NCBI GenBank assembly: GCA_011800805.1
Contig: MPNW01000486.1
Span: 22,666-65,165, forward strand
Direction: 5' to 3'
Length of the DNA stretch: 42,500 nucleotides
DNA from: Hirudo medicinalis
Lineage: Eukaryota > Annelida > Clitellata > Hirudinida > Hirudinidae
In this document: in pieces, positions 1 to 10,754 of the stretch
Layout: each line of letters opens with the position of its first letter
Numbering within the stretch: the first letter of the stretch is position 1
The notes under the pieces: model-generated
The model's database searches: none
Seen by the model: only the letters and a program-made list of their open reading frames with translations
Told to the model about the DNA's origin: nothing
Position numbers and translations under genes: made by a program

Positions 1-405
1 TTTATTAAATATATTTATATATTATATTTATGTAAAGGACGGTTTATATTTTTTGGCGGATCGGAGTGCTTATCGAAGGGTTGGTTTGTTAAAGAAGCAA
101 TCAAGTTAAGTCGCCAACCGAACAAATGCTATTAGTTATGCAATAATGTCACCAATAATTAGTATTATTAATAACTACTTTGCTTAGTAAATATTGAAGA
201 GCAGAAACACCTTTGGTTGTCGTACGAGAGATTTATATAAGAAAATAAAAGATCAAAATGCTTAGTTGATTGTCTGACGCTTTTCACATCGAGTTTTTGA
301 AGCCCTATGCATGGGCTCGTTTTAATATATGGAAATACAGTGGGGTGGAAGCAGTCCTAGGAGGAGGAACCCGTTCACCAAGAGGCTACCTATGGTCCGA
401 GTCAT

Positions 406-466
406 CAGATGATGATGATGATGGCGATAACGATGACGACGACGATAATGATGATGATGATTATTA
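406..466. repeat. Imperfect GAT microsatellite
   Basis: GAT/GAC/AAT triplets run for about 60 bases. The 65-codon open frame through it (270-467) ends in a poly-aspartate run made by the repeat and is not considered a gene. Confidence 0.85.
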
Positions 467-593
467 ATATTATTTTTGTTGTTATTGGGGTGAAGGCGCA
501 AAAATGGTTATATACATATTAATATAAATTTTCTATTTGCGAAATTTATCAGAGGCGCTTCTTGATAACAATTAATATAACACTCCTTCCCAA

Positions 594-697
594 GGGCGCT
601 TGTGGCAGTGCAGGCTGGGTTTCGAACAAGCCACATTACGACTACTGCATTCCGCCGTATGCAGGAACGTGATCCATTCGGCCAACCTGCATGCCGA
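594..697 (-). mobile_element. tRNA-derived SINE copy (A and B box visible)
   Basis: Read on the minus strand, the segment starts with an A-box-like TTGGCCGAATGG (about 677-690). A B-box-like TTGTTCGAAACCC follows some 45 bases later (about 629-641), the internal RNA polymerase III promoter arrangement of a tRNA. The sequence after the B box (CCCAGCCTGCA) is shared with the copies near 37.4 kb and 30.1 kb, which makes this an interspersed family and not a tRNA gene. No acceptor-stem pairing is visible. Assignment as a SINE is inference from these boxes and from copy number. Confidence 0.55.
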
Positions 698-1021
698 ATA
701 ATAATATTAGCAATTATTGTAATAATGATTTATGTACATTGAAATTCACCTACGCCAAGGCTGGATATATTGCAGCAACTTGACCCCAACAATGACAAAT
801 ATAATGAAACCTAATTTCCATTTATTATTACTAGCCATCCAAAGGCTTCCAAAAATTAACAAATAAAATGTGTCACTGTTTAATAACTTTTCAAGGCCTG
901 TTGTTCGTCTCTTTTAAAAATCTCTCGGAGGCCAATCAATGGTGTTTCTGCAAATGTAATAATAATTACATGAAAACATGGTAGTTATTATTGATTATTA
1001 TTATTAATTATTAGTTATCAT

Positions 1022-1276
1022 TAAAGGGGGGTTAAGAATTATAGTTTAAGTTAAATTGATTAAAATTATGTACTGCATAAAATATCCCCAAATAAAGCGT
1101 GTTGTGAAGTTGCATTACCATACGGAAAAGGTGGATATAAAAGGAGTGNTAAAGGGGGGTTAAGAATTATAGTTTAAGTTAAATTGATTAAAATTATGTA
1201 CTGCATAAAATATCCCCAAATAAAGCGTGTTGTGAAGTTGCATTACCATACGGAAAAGGTGGATATAAAAGGAGTG
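1022..1276. repeat. Exact 127-bp duplication flanking one N (probable assembly artefact)
   Basis: Bases 1022-1148 are repeated exactly at 1150-1276, separated only by a single N at 1149. A perfect repeat abutting a one-base gap symbol is what results when two contigs that overlap at their ends are joined without merging. A real recent tandem duplication cannot be excluded. Confidence 0.85.
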
Positions 1277-2929
1277 GAATATCGGGGTTCAAGGGAAAGT
1301 AGCGTGCGAGTAAATGATTGTGACCAATTGAATGTACAATCTGTGAAGTTTATTTTTGCCTGTTTACAAGTTTTGTTTACATCTTTGGACAGGCTGGCAT
1401 GTGTTAATTTCAGAAGGACTTTCGTTACAATATTACACCACGTGCACCACAATGGTTCATTATGTTTCAGTCAAAATACAGTAATAATAATTATGCTTTG
1501 TGCATACTGATCCTGCCAAACAATGGAAAATCAATATGAACCCCGGTACAAATTGGCGAGTCTATTGGAGTATAACTTATGAGCAGGTGATGGACCAGCG
1601 TCAGTGGTGTTTTTCATTCCATGAGCTAAAAATCAGAACAACTGTCAATGTTTGATTTAAAACACATCAACATTTGTGTGTCTGTTTGTATTATCGTCCG
1701 TCAAAATACACTGCTTATTTGTTGAAATACAATGAGGTTGAATTATATTATACATTTGCACCTTATTTCCGACATATTTATATTTACATTCTTGAAATCG
1801 TCGCCAGGTGGCTCCATTTTTAAGATATTTTATCTAAACATTGCAACTCATGTATGTTCATTCAAACCTTGAACAAGAATGAAAGATGTTTTAACGAAGG
1901 TCGACATTCAATGGGCTCCATAGATGATCTTGAAATATTTGAGCATCAACTTAATAAAATATTATTTTTATTATTTATTTATAATTTATTGCAACAATTA
2001 CGCTTGATTGATTACAATTGATTAAACAATCTTCTTTGTTCGCCGAATCACCCGAGGGTCCAAAAATATTAATTATCCACAATGAGAAAGAACAGAGAGC
2101 TTAGGATAGCATATTTCATTATTAAATTCTCGATTAACAATGAGTGGTGTTTGAGTGAAATATCAATATTTTGGAAATTGAAATGATCAGAACAATACGA
2201 TGTACGATGAAGACACACATTGATATAATAACAGCATACATACAAACTAAGCTTGTGGAGGAGCGCTAAATAAATGCTTATTACAACTTACATAAAGCGC
2301 CCCTAACGATCAAAATATGCCTCTCTATAAATGAACAACGTTTGTTTTAAACGATGTTTAGAAGAATATTAAATTTAATGGTGTTGTTTTAAGTAATATT
2401 TCAATATTTCAAACATAATGGAATAAAAAATAAAAATAAAAGTAAATAAATGATACAAAAAAATATAATAACTTGTAATTCATCATTAAGTAATTATAAG
2501 TTTTAATTTGTAACTGCCAATCCAACCGAAGTATAAAGTATCCCATCCGTGAACCGTTATTGATTATTATAATCTACTTTTAGGATTTGCAATCACATTG
2601 TTTCATGTTGAGAACAAATTTCAAATTTCCCGCTGAAACGCCACTGCTTTGCACCGCGTGCGACTTAATATTTGGACAGTTGTTTTCGAAACATCGCATT
2701 TTTTAAGACTCCTCTGGGAGGAAAGTAATGTCTTATTTTAAAAATGCCATTTAGTGGTTATAGTTTACCTTTCATTTTCATCTTGAAATTATTTTTAAAA
2801 ATAATTGGAAGAAATTAATTGAAAAATAAGAAATAAGAAAAATAGAAGAAAGAAGTAACATATTAATCATAATAACTCAGAATATTTAATGAAAATTAAT
2901 AATAATTCTATTATGACTATTTTAATTTG

Positions 2930-2968
2930 GATAATAATAACAATAATAATAATAATAATAATAATAAA
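2930..2968. repeat. AAT microsatellite
   Basis: About twelve AAT units with one AAC interruption, in AT-rich spacer. Confidence 0.85.
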
Positions 2969-3410
2969 GTATTATTCCTATGTTATTCAATCACCCTAAG
3001 GCCTCAAACATTTGTGAGAAATAGGTCAATTACCAACTCACGCTGCTTGCAAGCCTGAGTTTATTCGAATCCCTGACATTCATTCGAGGTGTTTGAGTGA
3101 ATGTATGTTATTTTGATGTATTGTTAGTTACAATTACACCACTCCTCCTATAATTAAAACTTATTCCATAATATTTGACAGCTACGTAATTAATATTGCA
3201 ATTAATATAAAATTAATAATTATTACTATAAATATTAATGTAAAAATATTCATATTATGAATTAATTAAGAAATAAAATGCCTTGAGTTTCAGAAAGATT
3301 AGGTAAATTTACATTTTAATGTTCGCCGTCAAATAAAAATCTTTATACTTTTTTTTCATTGCTTTGCATTGCTTTATATTTTTATGTAATTCATTTCTAA
3401 ATGTTTATTA

Positions 3411-3611
3411 TTGTGTCAGGTCCCTGCCCACGTTGGAATCCCTGGCAATGAGAAAGCTGATGCATTAGCAAAAGCCGCCACTACCAGGAAACAGATAGAC
3501 CGCTGGATACCAGCGTCTATCAAGGATGTAAAAAGAGCCGTGGGCCATAACATCATTCAACAGTGGCAAACCAGATGGAAAATCATAAATCGCAAAATTT
3601 CAATTAAATAG
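3411..3611 (+). pseudogene. Truncated RNase H fragment of a non-LTR retrotransposon
   Basis: The open segment begins with a VPAHVGIPGNEKADALAKAA-type motif. This is the highly conserved last part of the RNase H domain carried by jockey/I-like non-LTR retrotransposon ORF2 proteins, including the D of the NEKADALA block. The polar run that follows (to a stop at 3609-3611) fits the region after RNase H in such elements. Nothing of the reverse transcriptase or the first two thirds of RNase H lies upstream, where the sequence is simple AT-rich DNA. This is therefore a relic cut at its 5' side, with no function expected. Confidence 0.75.
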
Positions 3612-4800
3612 AGCAGCTTCTTGTTGTTAGATGGATTTGAAAATTGAAATTATAAATAATAAAAATTATTTATATATAATTATAATTCGATTTATTATTG
3701 ATGATGGATGCGTTCAAGAATTAGATTGATTTACAAACAATTGTTGCCTACAAACAATTTAACTCATTTTAAACATTTTATTAACTTATAATTTATAATT
3801 TCTTTTTATTATTATTTATAATTGCTCCAATTTTCAAAACCCTCTAACAACTACTTTTTTTTCGTTTTCAGAATAAAGTTTTTCCCTATTTTTCAAATTC
3901 GGCCAAAAATAATCCACAACAACAATCAACTGCATTGCTACCGTGTGCGTGTGTGTGTTTCATTAACGTCCATTTCATAACTAGATGATTAGGCATTGCT
4001 ACCCTCAAACGCCAAGTAATGAATGAATCCATGGTCGCAGGTTGAAGGTGTTTTTATAAAGGCCTGATATTTTAGAATTTTTAAAATTGCTAAATGTAAA
4101 TTTATATTTACTTCATTTATTTAGCGCCAATGCAATTCTAAATCATTTACGAAGCTCTCCTAGCCAGGGCAACAATCCTAATGTCTCATGTTCGAAACCA
4201 AGCCAGCTTTCATGATTTATCAAGTCTTTTTAATTCCTATTACGATGATGATGATGATGATGGCGATGATGATGATGATGATTTCGACGATGATGGTGAT
4301 GGTGATGATGACGATGACGATGATGATGACACCCTTTTTTTCATTATTATCTTTGTTTTACCAAACCGCCCATCGGACTCAAAAAATTTGAAGTAATCCA
4401 GCATTTGAGCCTTCCAGTAATCAACGTTTATTGGAATCCTGCATGACAATGAGAGGTGTTTTGATAAAATAATATTATTTTGGAATTATAAATTATTAAA
4501 ATAAATACAATTTACGATGACGGCATACATTATACATACATTTTTGTTGGGGTTGTTGTTATTATAGAATAACAGAATAGTAACGAATTGATTATTATTT
4601 ATTAATCATAGTAGTTATTAATATTAATATTATTAATAAATTATATTTTAATAAAAATAATATGGTAATAAGTTGCGTGCGGCAGGTTGCCATTTAGAAA
4701 ATATTTCAAACCTATTTCTTAATATTTCATATTTTTAAATGTCAAATATCAGACTTCCGAAGTGCGATCAATATTCTGGCAGGTCAAATGCATGACATTC
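3612..4800. other. AT-rich spacer with GAT microsatellite, no gene
   Basis: No gene-like segment is seen. A GAT/GAC tract at 4242-4331 creates open frames in several registers (poly-D, poly-M/T, poly-S) that are repeat artefacts. A weak plus-strand tRNA-like pair of boxes (TAGCCAGGG near 4160, GTTCGAAACC near 4190) may be a SINE scrap but the spacing is too short to be sure. Confidence 0.55.
4242..4331. repeat. GAT/GAC microsatellite
   Basis: About 90 bases of GAT, GAC and GGT triplets. Confidence 0.85.
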
Positions 4801-4835
4801 AATTCTTTTATTGACGTTCGACAAAAGTTGTTGCT

Positions 4836-4878
4836 TATAAAAGAAGGTAATTGGCCGTGATATTCATTTCAACTTCAG
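4836..4878 (+). promoter_or_regulatory. Candidate TATA promoter and short leader exon for the antistasin-like gene
   Basis: TATAAAAG at 4836-4843 is followed, 30 bases from its first T, by an initiator-like TTCATTT. A strong splice donor (CAG followed by GTGAGT) lies at 4878/4879. The next good acceptor downstream in a sensible place is ATTCATTCAG at 6305, just before the start codon at 6321. The layout would give a tiny untranslated first exon and a 1.4-kb leader intron. The very short exon and the distance make this tentative. An alternative TATA-like run lies at 6288-6296, directly before the coding region. Confidence 0.3.
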
Positions 4879-4879
4879 G

Positions 4880-6300
4880 TGAGTTGTTCGACTTTCAGAG
4901 AGTTGTTCGTAAATTTGATTTAATTAATTAATAATATTACTAATCATGATTATTATAAATATTGTAATTATCATAGTTATCGTAATTATTATAATTGTTA
5001 GAATTATTATAATAATTATGTATTATATATAATATTAATTATAATATAATTATAATAAAATAAATATTATTATAACATAATTACTATAAATATTACATAA
5101 TTATTGTAATTATTAGTTTAAATTTATAGAAAAAAATAACATTGCTGCTTAATTTATTATTATTTAATTATTATGAAAAAACATTTTACCAAACGTAATT
5201 AAAAATGTATAAAATACTCGTTGTGGGAACTGACTTGAAATTGCGATTAAATGTTTAATTATTCTCCGTAGACTTTCTTAAAATGTTTGCATCTATATTT
5301 ATTTATTTATTTATTTATTTATTTTTGAACTTGCAATAACAATTTTAGTGTTGAGTGCTTATTATTTACGGTTATTTTTAGTGATTACTTAAGGATTAAT
5401 TTAAATGTATTATTTAAGGAACAAGTCCTACATTGAGGACATGACTTGATTTTACAATAACTTACTAGACTTACTCACTAATGCTATTACTGCTGTTGTT
5501 GTTAAGTTATTGTTATTGTTATGTTATGTTATTATTGTTGTCATGTTGTTGGTGGTGTCGCCTTTAAGCTGGTACGGTTTAACAATAACGTTTGAGTCAT
5601 CAAAGGCTTTTATGGAACCTAGAAAAACATTTTAATAATTACAAATGTTTTATTAAACTATTACTTGCATTAATCATTAATTTATTATAATTAATTTCTC
5701 GAAATTTCTCTTTACGTTCAATAATAATTATAAATAATTGTAATTGCTAAATCATATAACTTAAAATTATGGCGTCTTGATTTATGCCAACTTGTTAATT
5801 CTGTTTGATTAAGAAAATGGTTGTTTAACCATGGTTATAATAATATAATCAAGTAATCAATTAATTATAATATTAATTAATTAAAATTTATAAATAAGTG
5901 ATGCAATAAGTAATCACTCAATTAATGATCTAATTAATTGATAGACTTATATTATTAAAAACCTATTATTATTACTTATAGTATTAATTTAAGTGATCAA
6001 TCAATATTGTAATTAATTAATGTTATAGGTAGTGTTAGCCTTATTTTTGCTTAATGAATCAGCATTGCATTTAATTAAATAATTAATATTAAAGATAATA
6101 TTTTGTTTCATTTTTTTACTTAATTAGTTAATTAATATGATTAATGAATTAGATATTTATTTTAATTATTTATTGATTTGTTAATTATTATTCATTATTT
6201 ATTAAATTATTTTAATTTAATTTATTATTTTGATTAATTTACTGTATTAAAATAATTAAAAAATATTAAAATTTATTTTAAATGGAATATATATAATTCA
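4880..6300. other. Extremely AT-rich stretch, no coding signal
   Basis: Almost entirely A and T with many TTAATTAAT-type palindromes and an ATTT repeat at about 5293-5324. No open frame of note. It may be the leader intron of the antistasin-like gene (inference) or plain spacer. Confidence 0.5.
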
Positions 6301-6320
6301 TTCAGGACTGTTGATTCAAA

Positions 6321-7797
6321 ATGAAGAGAGAAAAAATTAGCTGTTCTTTGGTTCTGCTGGTCTTTGTGGCTTTGTCAAGTAAGCATAATTGAGGGACCAA
6401 CTGAAACAGTAATTAGGATTATTAATACTATTAATATTATATATTGATAATAAATATATTATATATTTATATCAATATTGATAATAATTTATAATTATTA
6501 TATTGATAATAAATATATTATATAGTTATATCAATGTTATATATTGATAATAAATTCTTTATTCGTAACAGGTTGCCAAGACAAGTGTGCGGTTAGGCGA
6601 TGATTTTTCAGATTTTGATTTTAATTACATAATAATAAATACAAGCTATTTTATCAGATTTTATTTTTAATTATATAATATTAAATACAACCTATTTTGA
6701 AGGCATGCGACGAACAGCATGTTGTAAAAATTCCTATAAACTCAAAACGAATCGCATTCATTAATGTTAGAATATCATGAAATAATATTTAAAATCATCA
6801 AAGTTTTGAGCAAAAAAATTATTATCCTAATAGAAACAACCACAAATAAAAGTAACAAATTACAAATATCAAATAGTTACGTAATAACTAATAATAACGT
6901 AATAACTGCTAATAAATAAATTTAAACTTTTCGACAGGATCGTGTTTGTCCAAAGATTCTGGCCTGCAATTCTTTGACTGGATCTTGCAGTAATTATAAG
7001 ATTCAATGTTTTTTACCAACTTATTATTTATTATTCAGAAAGTTTTGAATGTGAATGCTATTTTTAATAAGACTGCAGACCAGTGCTGTGCAAAATGTTT
7101 TGTGAATACGGATTCAAAAGAGTAAAGGGATGTGAAGTCTGTGAATGCAATGAAAAGCCACGTGAGGAATTCAATTTCGTTCAAAGTTGTAATATAAATT
7201 GTAATAGTTTCATTAAGTGAATTTTAAACTATAAATTGAAAATCTTGAAAAGCTCTTAAATCAGCTTGCAAACCTGTGCTCTGTCAAATGTTCTGTCAGT
7301 TCGGATTCAAAAAGGTCAACGGATGTGAAGTCTGTGAATGCAACAAAAAGCCACGTGAGGAATTCAATATTTTCATTCAAAGTTATAATACAAATTGTAA
7401 TGGTTTCATTAAATTGATTTTAAACTTTAAATTGAAAATATTTTGAAATATCTCTACAATCAGCTTGCAAACCTGTGCTCTGTAAAATATTCTGTAAGTT
7501 CGGATTCAAAAAGGTCAACGGATGTGAAGTCTGTCAATGCAATGAAAAGCCTGGTGAGGAATTCGATTCATAATTTTTCCCAAATTTTATCTAAAATTAA
7601 AATGGGAATAGTAAACTATTTAAATCGATTATTTAAGTCAGAATGAATTCATCATTATTCATTACAACATTTGAGGGGTTTAAATTATCCAATATTTTCC
7701 TTTACTAGTTTGCCAGCCATTTATCTGCAACCTGTTCTGCAAAAATGGATTCCAAACATTGAACGGATGCCCTGTGTGTCGGTGCAAGGAATATTAG
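6321..7797 (+). CDS. Secreted antistasin-like serine protease inhibitor, seven coding exons
   Basis: Exons by phase and GT-AG borders: 6321-6378, 6572-6591, 6938-6989, 7072-7161, 7265-7354, 7464-7553, 7709-7797 (stop TAG); 162 residues. Residues 1-19 are a signal peptide (basic start, hydrophobic core). Exons 2-4 together make one complete ten-cysteine antistasin domain with spacing C-x4-C-x5-C-x6-C-x-C-x4-C-x3-C, then GC-x2-C-x-C, matching hirustasin and guamerin apart from one spacer (6 instead of 4). Exons 5, 6 and 7 each repeat only the second half (six cysteines, about 30 residues). Exons 4-6 are exactly 90 nt and all phase 1-1. In this family the P1 residue follows the cysteine of the C-x3-C pair; here it is Lys51, Gln81, Lys111 and Asn141. 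Known members are secreted leech inhibitors of trypsin-like proteases such as factor Xa, kallikrein or plasmin; the target here is unknown. The donor after the 20-nt exon 2 (GTTAGG) and the acceptor of exon 4 are weak, but the cysteine spacing supports both. Confidence 0.82.
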
Positions 7798-7904
7798 TTA
7801 TATTAGTTCTCACACGAAGTAACGGAGATGTGACTCATCTTTGCCGTGGAGACAAACCTTTATTCGCTTGACATTCATTTAGCTGAATACTAAAAAAAAA
7901 CGTA

Positions 7905-7910
7905 AATAAA
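7905..7910 (+). promoter_or_regulatory. Polyadenylation signal AATAAA of the antistasin-like gene
   Basis: Canonical AATAAA about 108 bases after the stop codon at 7795-7797, in a sensible position for the 3' end. Confidence 0.55.
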
Positions 7911-8055
7911 TATATATATAAATTTAAAAAATAAATTGGTCACACTTGACACTAAATTACCTTCCATAATTGATTTTTTGGAGTTTAAATTGACAAGCTT
8001 CATTTATTTGGCAGACAAATAAATGTTCAGTCTAAAGTTTGACATTTTGTTTAAT

Positions 8056-8073
8056 AACAATAGCAACAACAAC

Positions 8074-8117
<44 letters not shown>

Positions 8118-8156
8118 TGATGGTGATGATAATAATAATAATAACAATAATAGTAA
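8056..8156. repeat. AAT microsatellite
   Basis: AAC and AAT triplets for about 100 bases with a short GAT/GGT interruption near 8116-8130. Confidence 0.85.
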
Positions 8157-8564
8157 TGTGATGAGAATGTCCAGGAAGATTTAGGATCCTTAAGCAAACA
8201 CTAAACCTTTCGGAGTGGTTTTCGGATGTGGCTTGCTTTTGTGTTTGTGAGGTCGAGAAAAATTTGCAAAAAATGAGACGTCACGTGATTGTGATTTAGA
8301 ATCAAAATTCCAGAAAGAAGGAAATCTCTGCCAGTGAAAAATCATCAAGAAACTAGATTTATGATTAAAATTAAAATTTTTTTTTTGGTTTTTGAGTTTT
8401 ATTGATTTAAGCAAACAAGCTGTTATATACAAAGCAAAAGCATTAAAACAAATTCAAATAAACTCAAAGGGCCAGCCTTAAGTAAGCTTCCGCTATCAGA
8501 CTGTTCCAAATAAATCATTATATACCGTAAGCTTTTTGCAAAGAATAATTTACAAAATCATAAA
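8157..8564. other. Spacer between satellite and retrotransposon relic
   Basis: No gene seen. An 80-codon open frame on the minus strand (8190-8432) has no recognisable features. The stretch may be the 3' untranslated part of the retrotransposon relic that ends at 8565. Confidence 0.4.
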
Positions 8565-9035
8565 CTATACAAGTCTACGCAATAAATATTGTGTATACGA
8601 CTTTTTAAATAATAAATAAAGCAAATTAAAAGGACATGTATTTAATTGAATTAGATCTTTGACAGATGAAGGTGTAGAGGAGTAAAGTCTAGGACCATAA
8701 CATTGAATCGAGAATAATTTTAGAGTGGACTTAGAAAAAGAAGGACTATATTCATGTACATTACGTAAAAAATGAGAAGGATTGTTGTAGTTATTGCTTG
8801 ATATAAAAAAGCCAGAAAATATTTTGGGAAGAGAATTGAAATCATATGAAAACATGAAAAGAGCAGTTTGTAAATTACGAATTTGTGATATATTTAGCAG
8901 GCTATTGTTAGTGAATGCAGAGACAGTTTATGACAAAGGTGTTAACAAGAAAATTATTCTTATAATCCTCTTTTGCAAAACATTCAATTGATGTAAATGT
9001 GCGTTATAAGTAGTATGTCAGAAAAAAAAAATTTG
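8565..9035 (-). pseudogene. Decayed reverse-transcriptase C terminus of a non-LTR retrotransposon
   Basis: Read on the minus strand from about 9035, the frame gives a VLQKRIIRIIF segment, then a NISQIRNLQTALFMF segment, LPKIFSGFF, a histidine-tyrosine-like region and SIQCYGPRLYSSTPSSVK. Ordered in this way they match the region downstream of the catalytic core in CR1/jockey-type non-LTR reverse transcriptases, where an LQ-R-IR-I block, an FM-(Y/F) block and a GP-L-(Y/W)-(N/S)SLP block follow each other. The frame ends at 8565-8567 after a basic tail. An in-frame TAA at 8928-8930 breaks it, and no polymerase core is recognisable upstream. It is a 5'-truncated, dead copy. Confidence 0.65.
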
Positions 9036-10754
9036 GCTTTCATTTATTCCTGATGGCCCCAAAAATTTAAGAGCCTGTGTAACAACTGTACAAGAACGGC
9101 GGTTGTTCTTAACGAAAATGTGTCTGGGACTCTTTTCATCAAAGGTGTTTCTGTGAAAGAGTAACTTTTAATGAATTAGTTAAAGATCCGAATAATACCA
9201 AGTTTAATTCCTCACAGCATAATTATCAATTTAATTACGTTAGTATTTACTTTTATTATTTAGACTAATTATTTTAGTATTGCAAATGGAATCTTAATTT
9301 AAAAATGCCGATACATTTAATGTCATTATCAATCTGTTCGGAGTTCCGGTCAAATTAAACTTTCCGAAATATGATTGTAGTCATTAATTAAACTAATCAA
9401 AAAAAAAAAACAATGTTTCAATATCAATAATTATTTTGGATAATAGAGATTGTAAAAAAGATTTATTATTATTTATTATAAGCTAATGCAAATATATTTT
9501 ATTTGTAGTTAAAACATTAAATGCTATTATGTAATGCTATTAGTGTAAAATGAATATTTTACCTCTATCAAACACCTTTGATAGACGTCCGACATAATAG
9601 GACAGTATTCATAATAAGACCAAGGTAGCTGCATTTGCGTAGCTGGGATTTATCAAAAGGGAAATATTTGGAGTTGCTGTGCAGGATGTTGTCTTGAATA
9701 TTCATATTTTACGTTAATTCAATTTTTTTTAACAACATTTATGGCGAGTAATTAATAATTATTATCGTAATATTATTTGATTATTAGTATTAATAATATT
9801 ATTAATATCAAGTTATAAAATTAATTAATTACATTATTAATTACATTCACCAGTCCACAAATCCATCATTCAAAGTTATTCGCTTGAGTTAAATGTGGCG
9901 CATTCATAGAAACACCTCTGAAATCCTGAATAATTTTAAGAGGAACTTTAGGCTCGCCAGCTCTGTTTGTCATCTCTATTTTTTAAATTTATAGCCCGAT
10001 ATGTGCTTTCAAAATAATAAAAAAAACACTATTTATTTATATAATCACATTAAAAATCTTGTTTTACCTTGCTGGATTTTAAAATTAAGACATACAAATA
10101 AAAAAAACTTTTTTTTTATTTTGAGGGGGGTATTCGGCTGAGGGAAGGTGATGGTTATTTAAAGATCTCCAGCAACATCAATCCATTCATTGCAATGATT
10201 GAAAGCGAATGTAGAGGATCGTTAAAGCTTCCAAAATGCAAAGTTGCAATCATTTCGAGTTAAGCTTTTCAAAGTTAATTCGAAGCTTATTATGCGATCG
10301 TGGTTATAATCCAGCATTATATTCAAGTCAATAAAACCCTTGGGGTGGTTAGTATTCAAACTCCTAACGGAATAGCACCAAAGCTACCGATGCTCAATAT
10401 ATTCAAGTCAATTTATTAGTGATTCCAATTAAGTTATGAGCAGAAATACGAGTTAATATAGGGAAAAAAACACAAATTTGAAAAAGAATCAAGATGTTTG
10501 AGATCGAAATGCCATTGAAATAAATGAAATCTTGCTGCGGACAATGCAATATTGCTGATCAACACCGTTACAACAATCATTAATATTGTAACATTACAAC
10601 CTTCTGGGAAATGGTTTAAGCATTTTGTTACTCTAAAAACATGTCGAAATACAAATTCTGTGAAGTAATAAAATGAAAAAACAAACTAAATTTGTTAATC
10701 AAATCAAGTCACGGCTCCAACGTGTAAAATAAGGACATCGTCGTCATCATTTTC
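9036..10754. other. Intergenic spacer, no gene
   Basis: AT-rich sequence with no gene-like open segment. A short inverted repeat (AAGAAC, seven-base loop, GTTCTT) lies near 9092-9110. Two copies of a recurring AAACACCT(T/C)TGA motif (reverse complement of GGTGTTT) lie near 9568 and 9912. The left part (10412 onward) is probably 3' untranslated sequence of the heat shock gene. Confidence 0.5.
10412..10417 (-). promoter_or_regulatory. Possible polyadenylation signal of the small heat shock gene
   Basis: TTTATT on the plus strand reads AATAAA on the minus strand, about 340 bases after the stop codon at 10755-10757. The distance is long and the spacer is AT-rich, so chance occurrence is possible. 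Confidence 0.3.

Larger units (their letters stand above)
1..3410. other. AT-rich intergenic region without a gene
   Basis: No open segment here shows recognisable protein similarity or exon structure. The stretch contains a SINE copy near 594-697, an assembly duplication at 1022-1276, GAT and AAT microsatellites, and two related copies of an unclassified dispersed repeat (about 2038-2170 and 2986-3115). Both copies begin with a sequence like AATCACCC(G/T)A(A/G)GG and end with a GGTGTTTGAGTGAA motif. Confidence 0.6.

Noticed and set aside
8190..8432. 80-codon minus-strand frame
   Set aside because: No domain and a composition set by AT-rich sequence; possibly retrotransposon 3' untranslated sequence.
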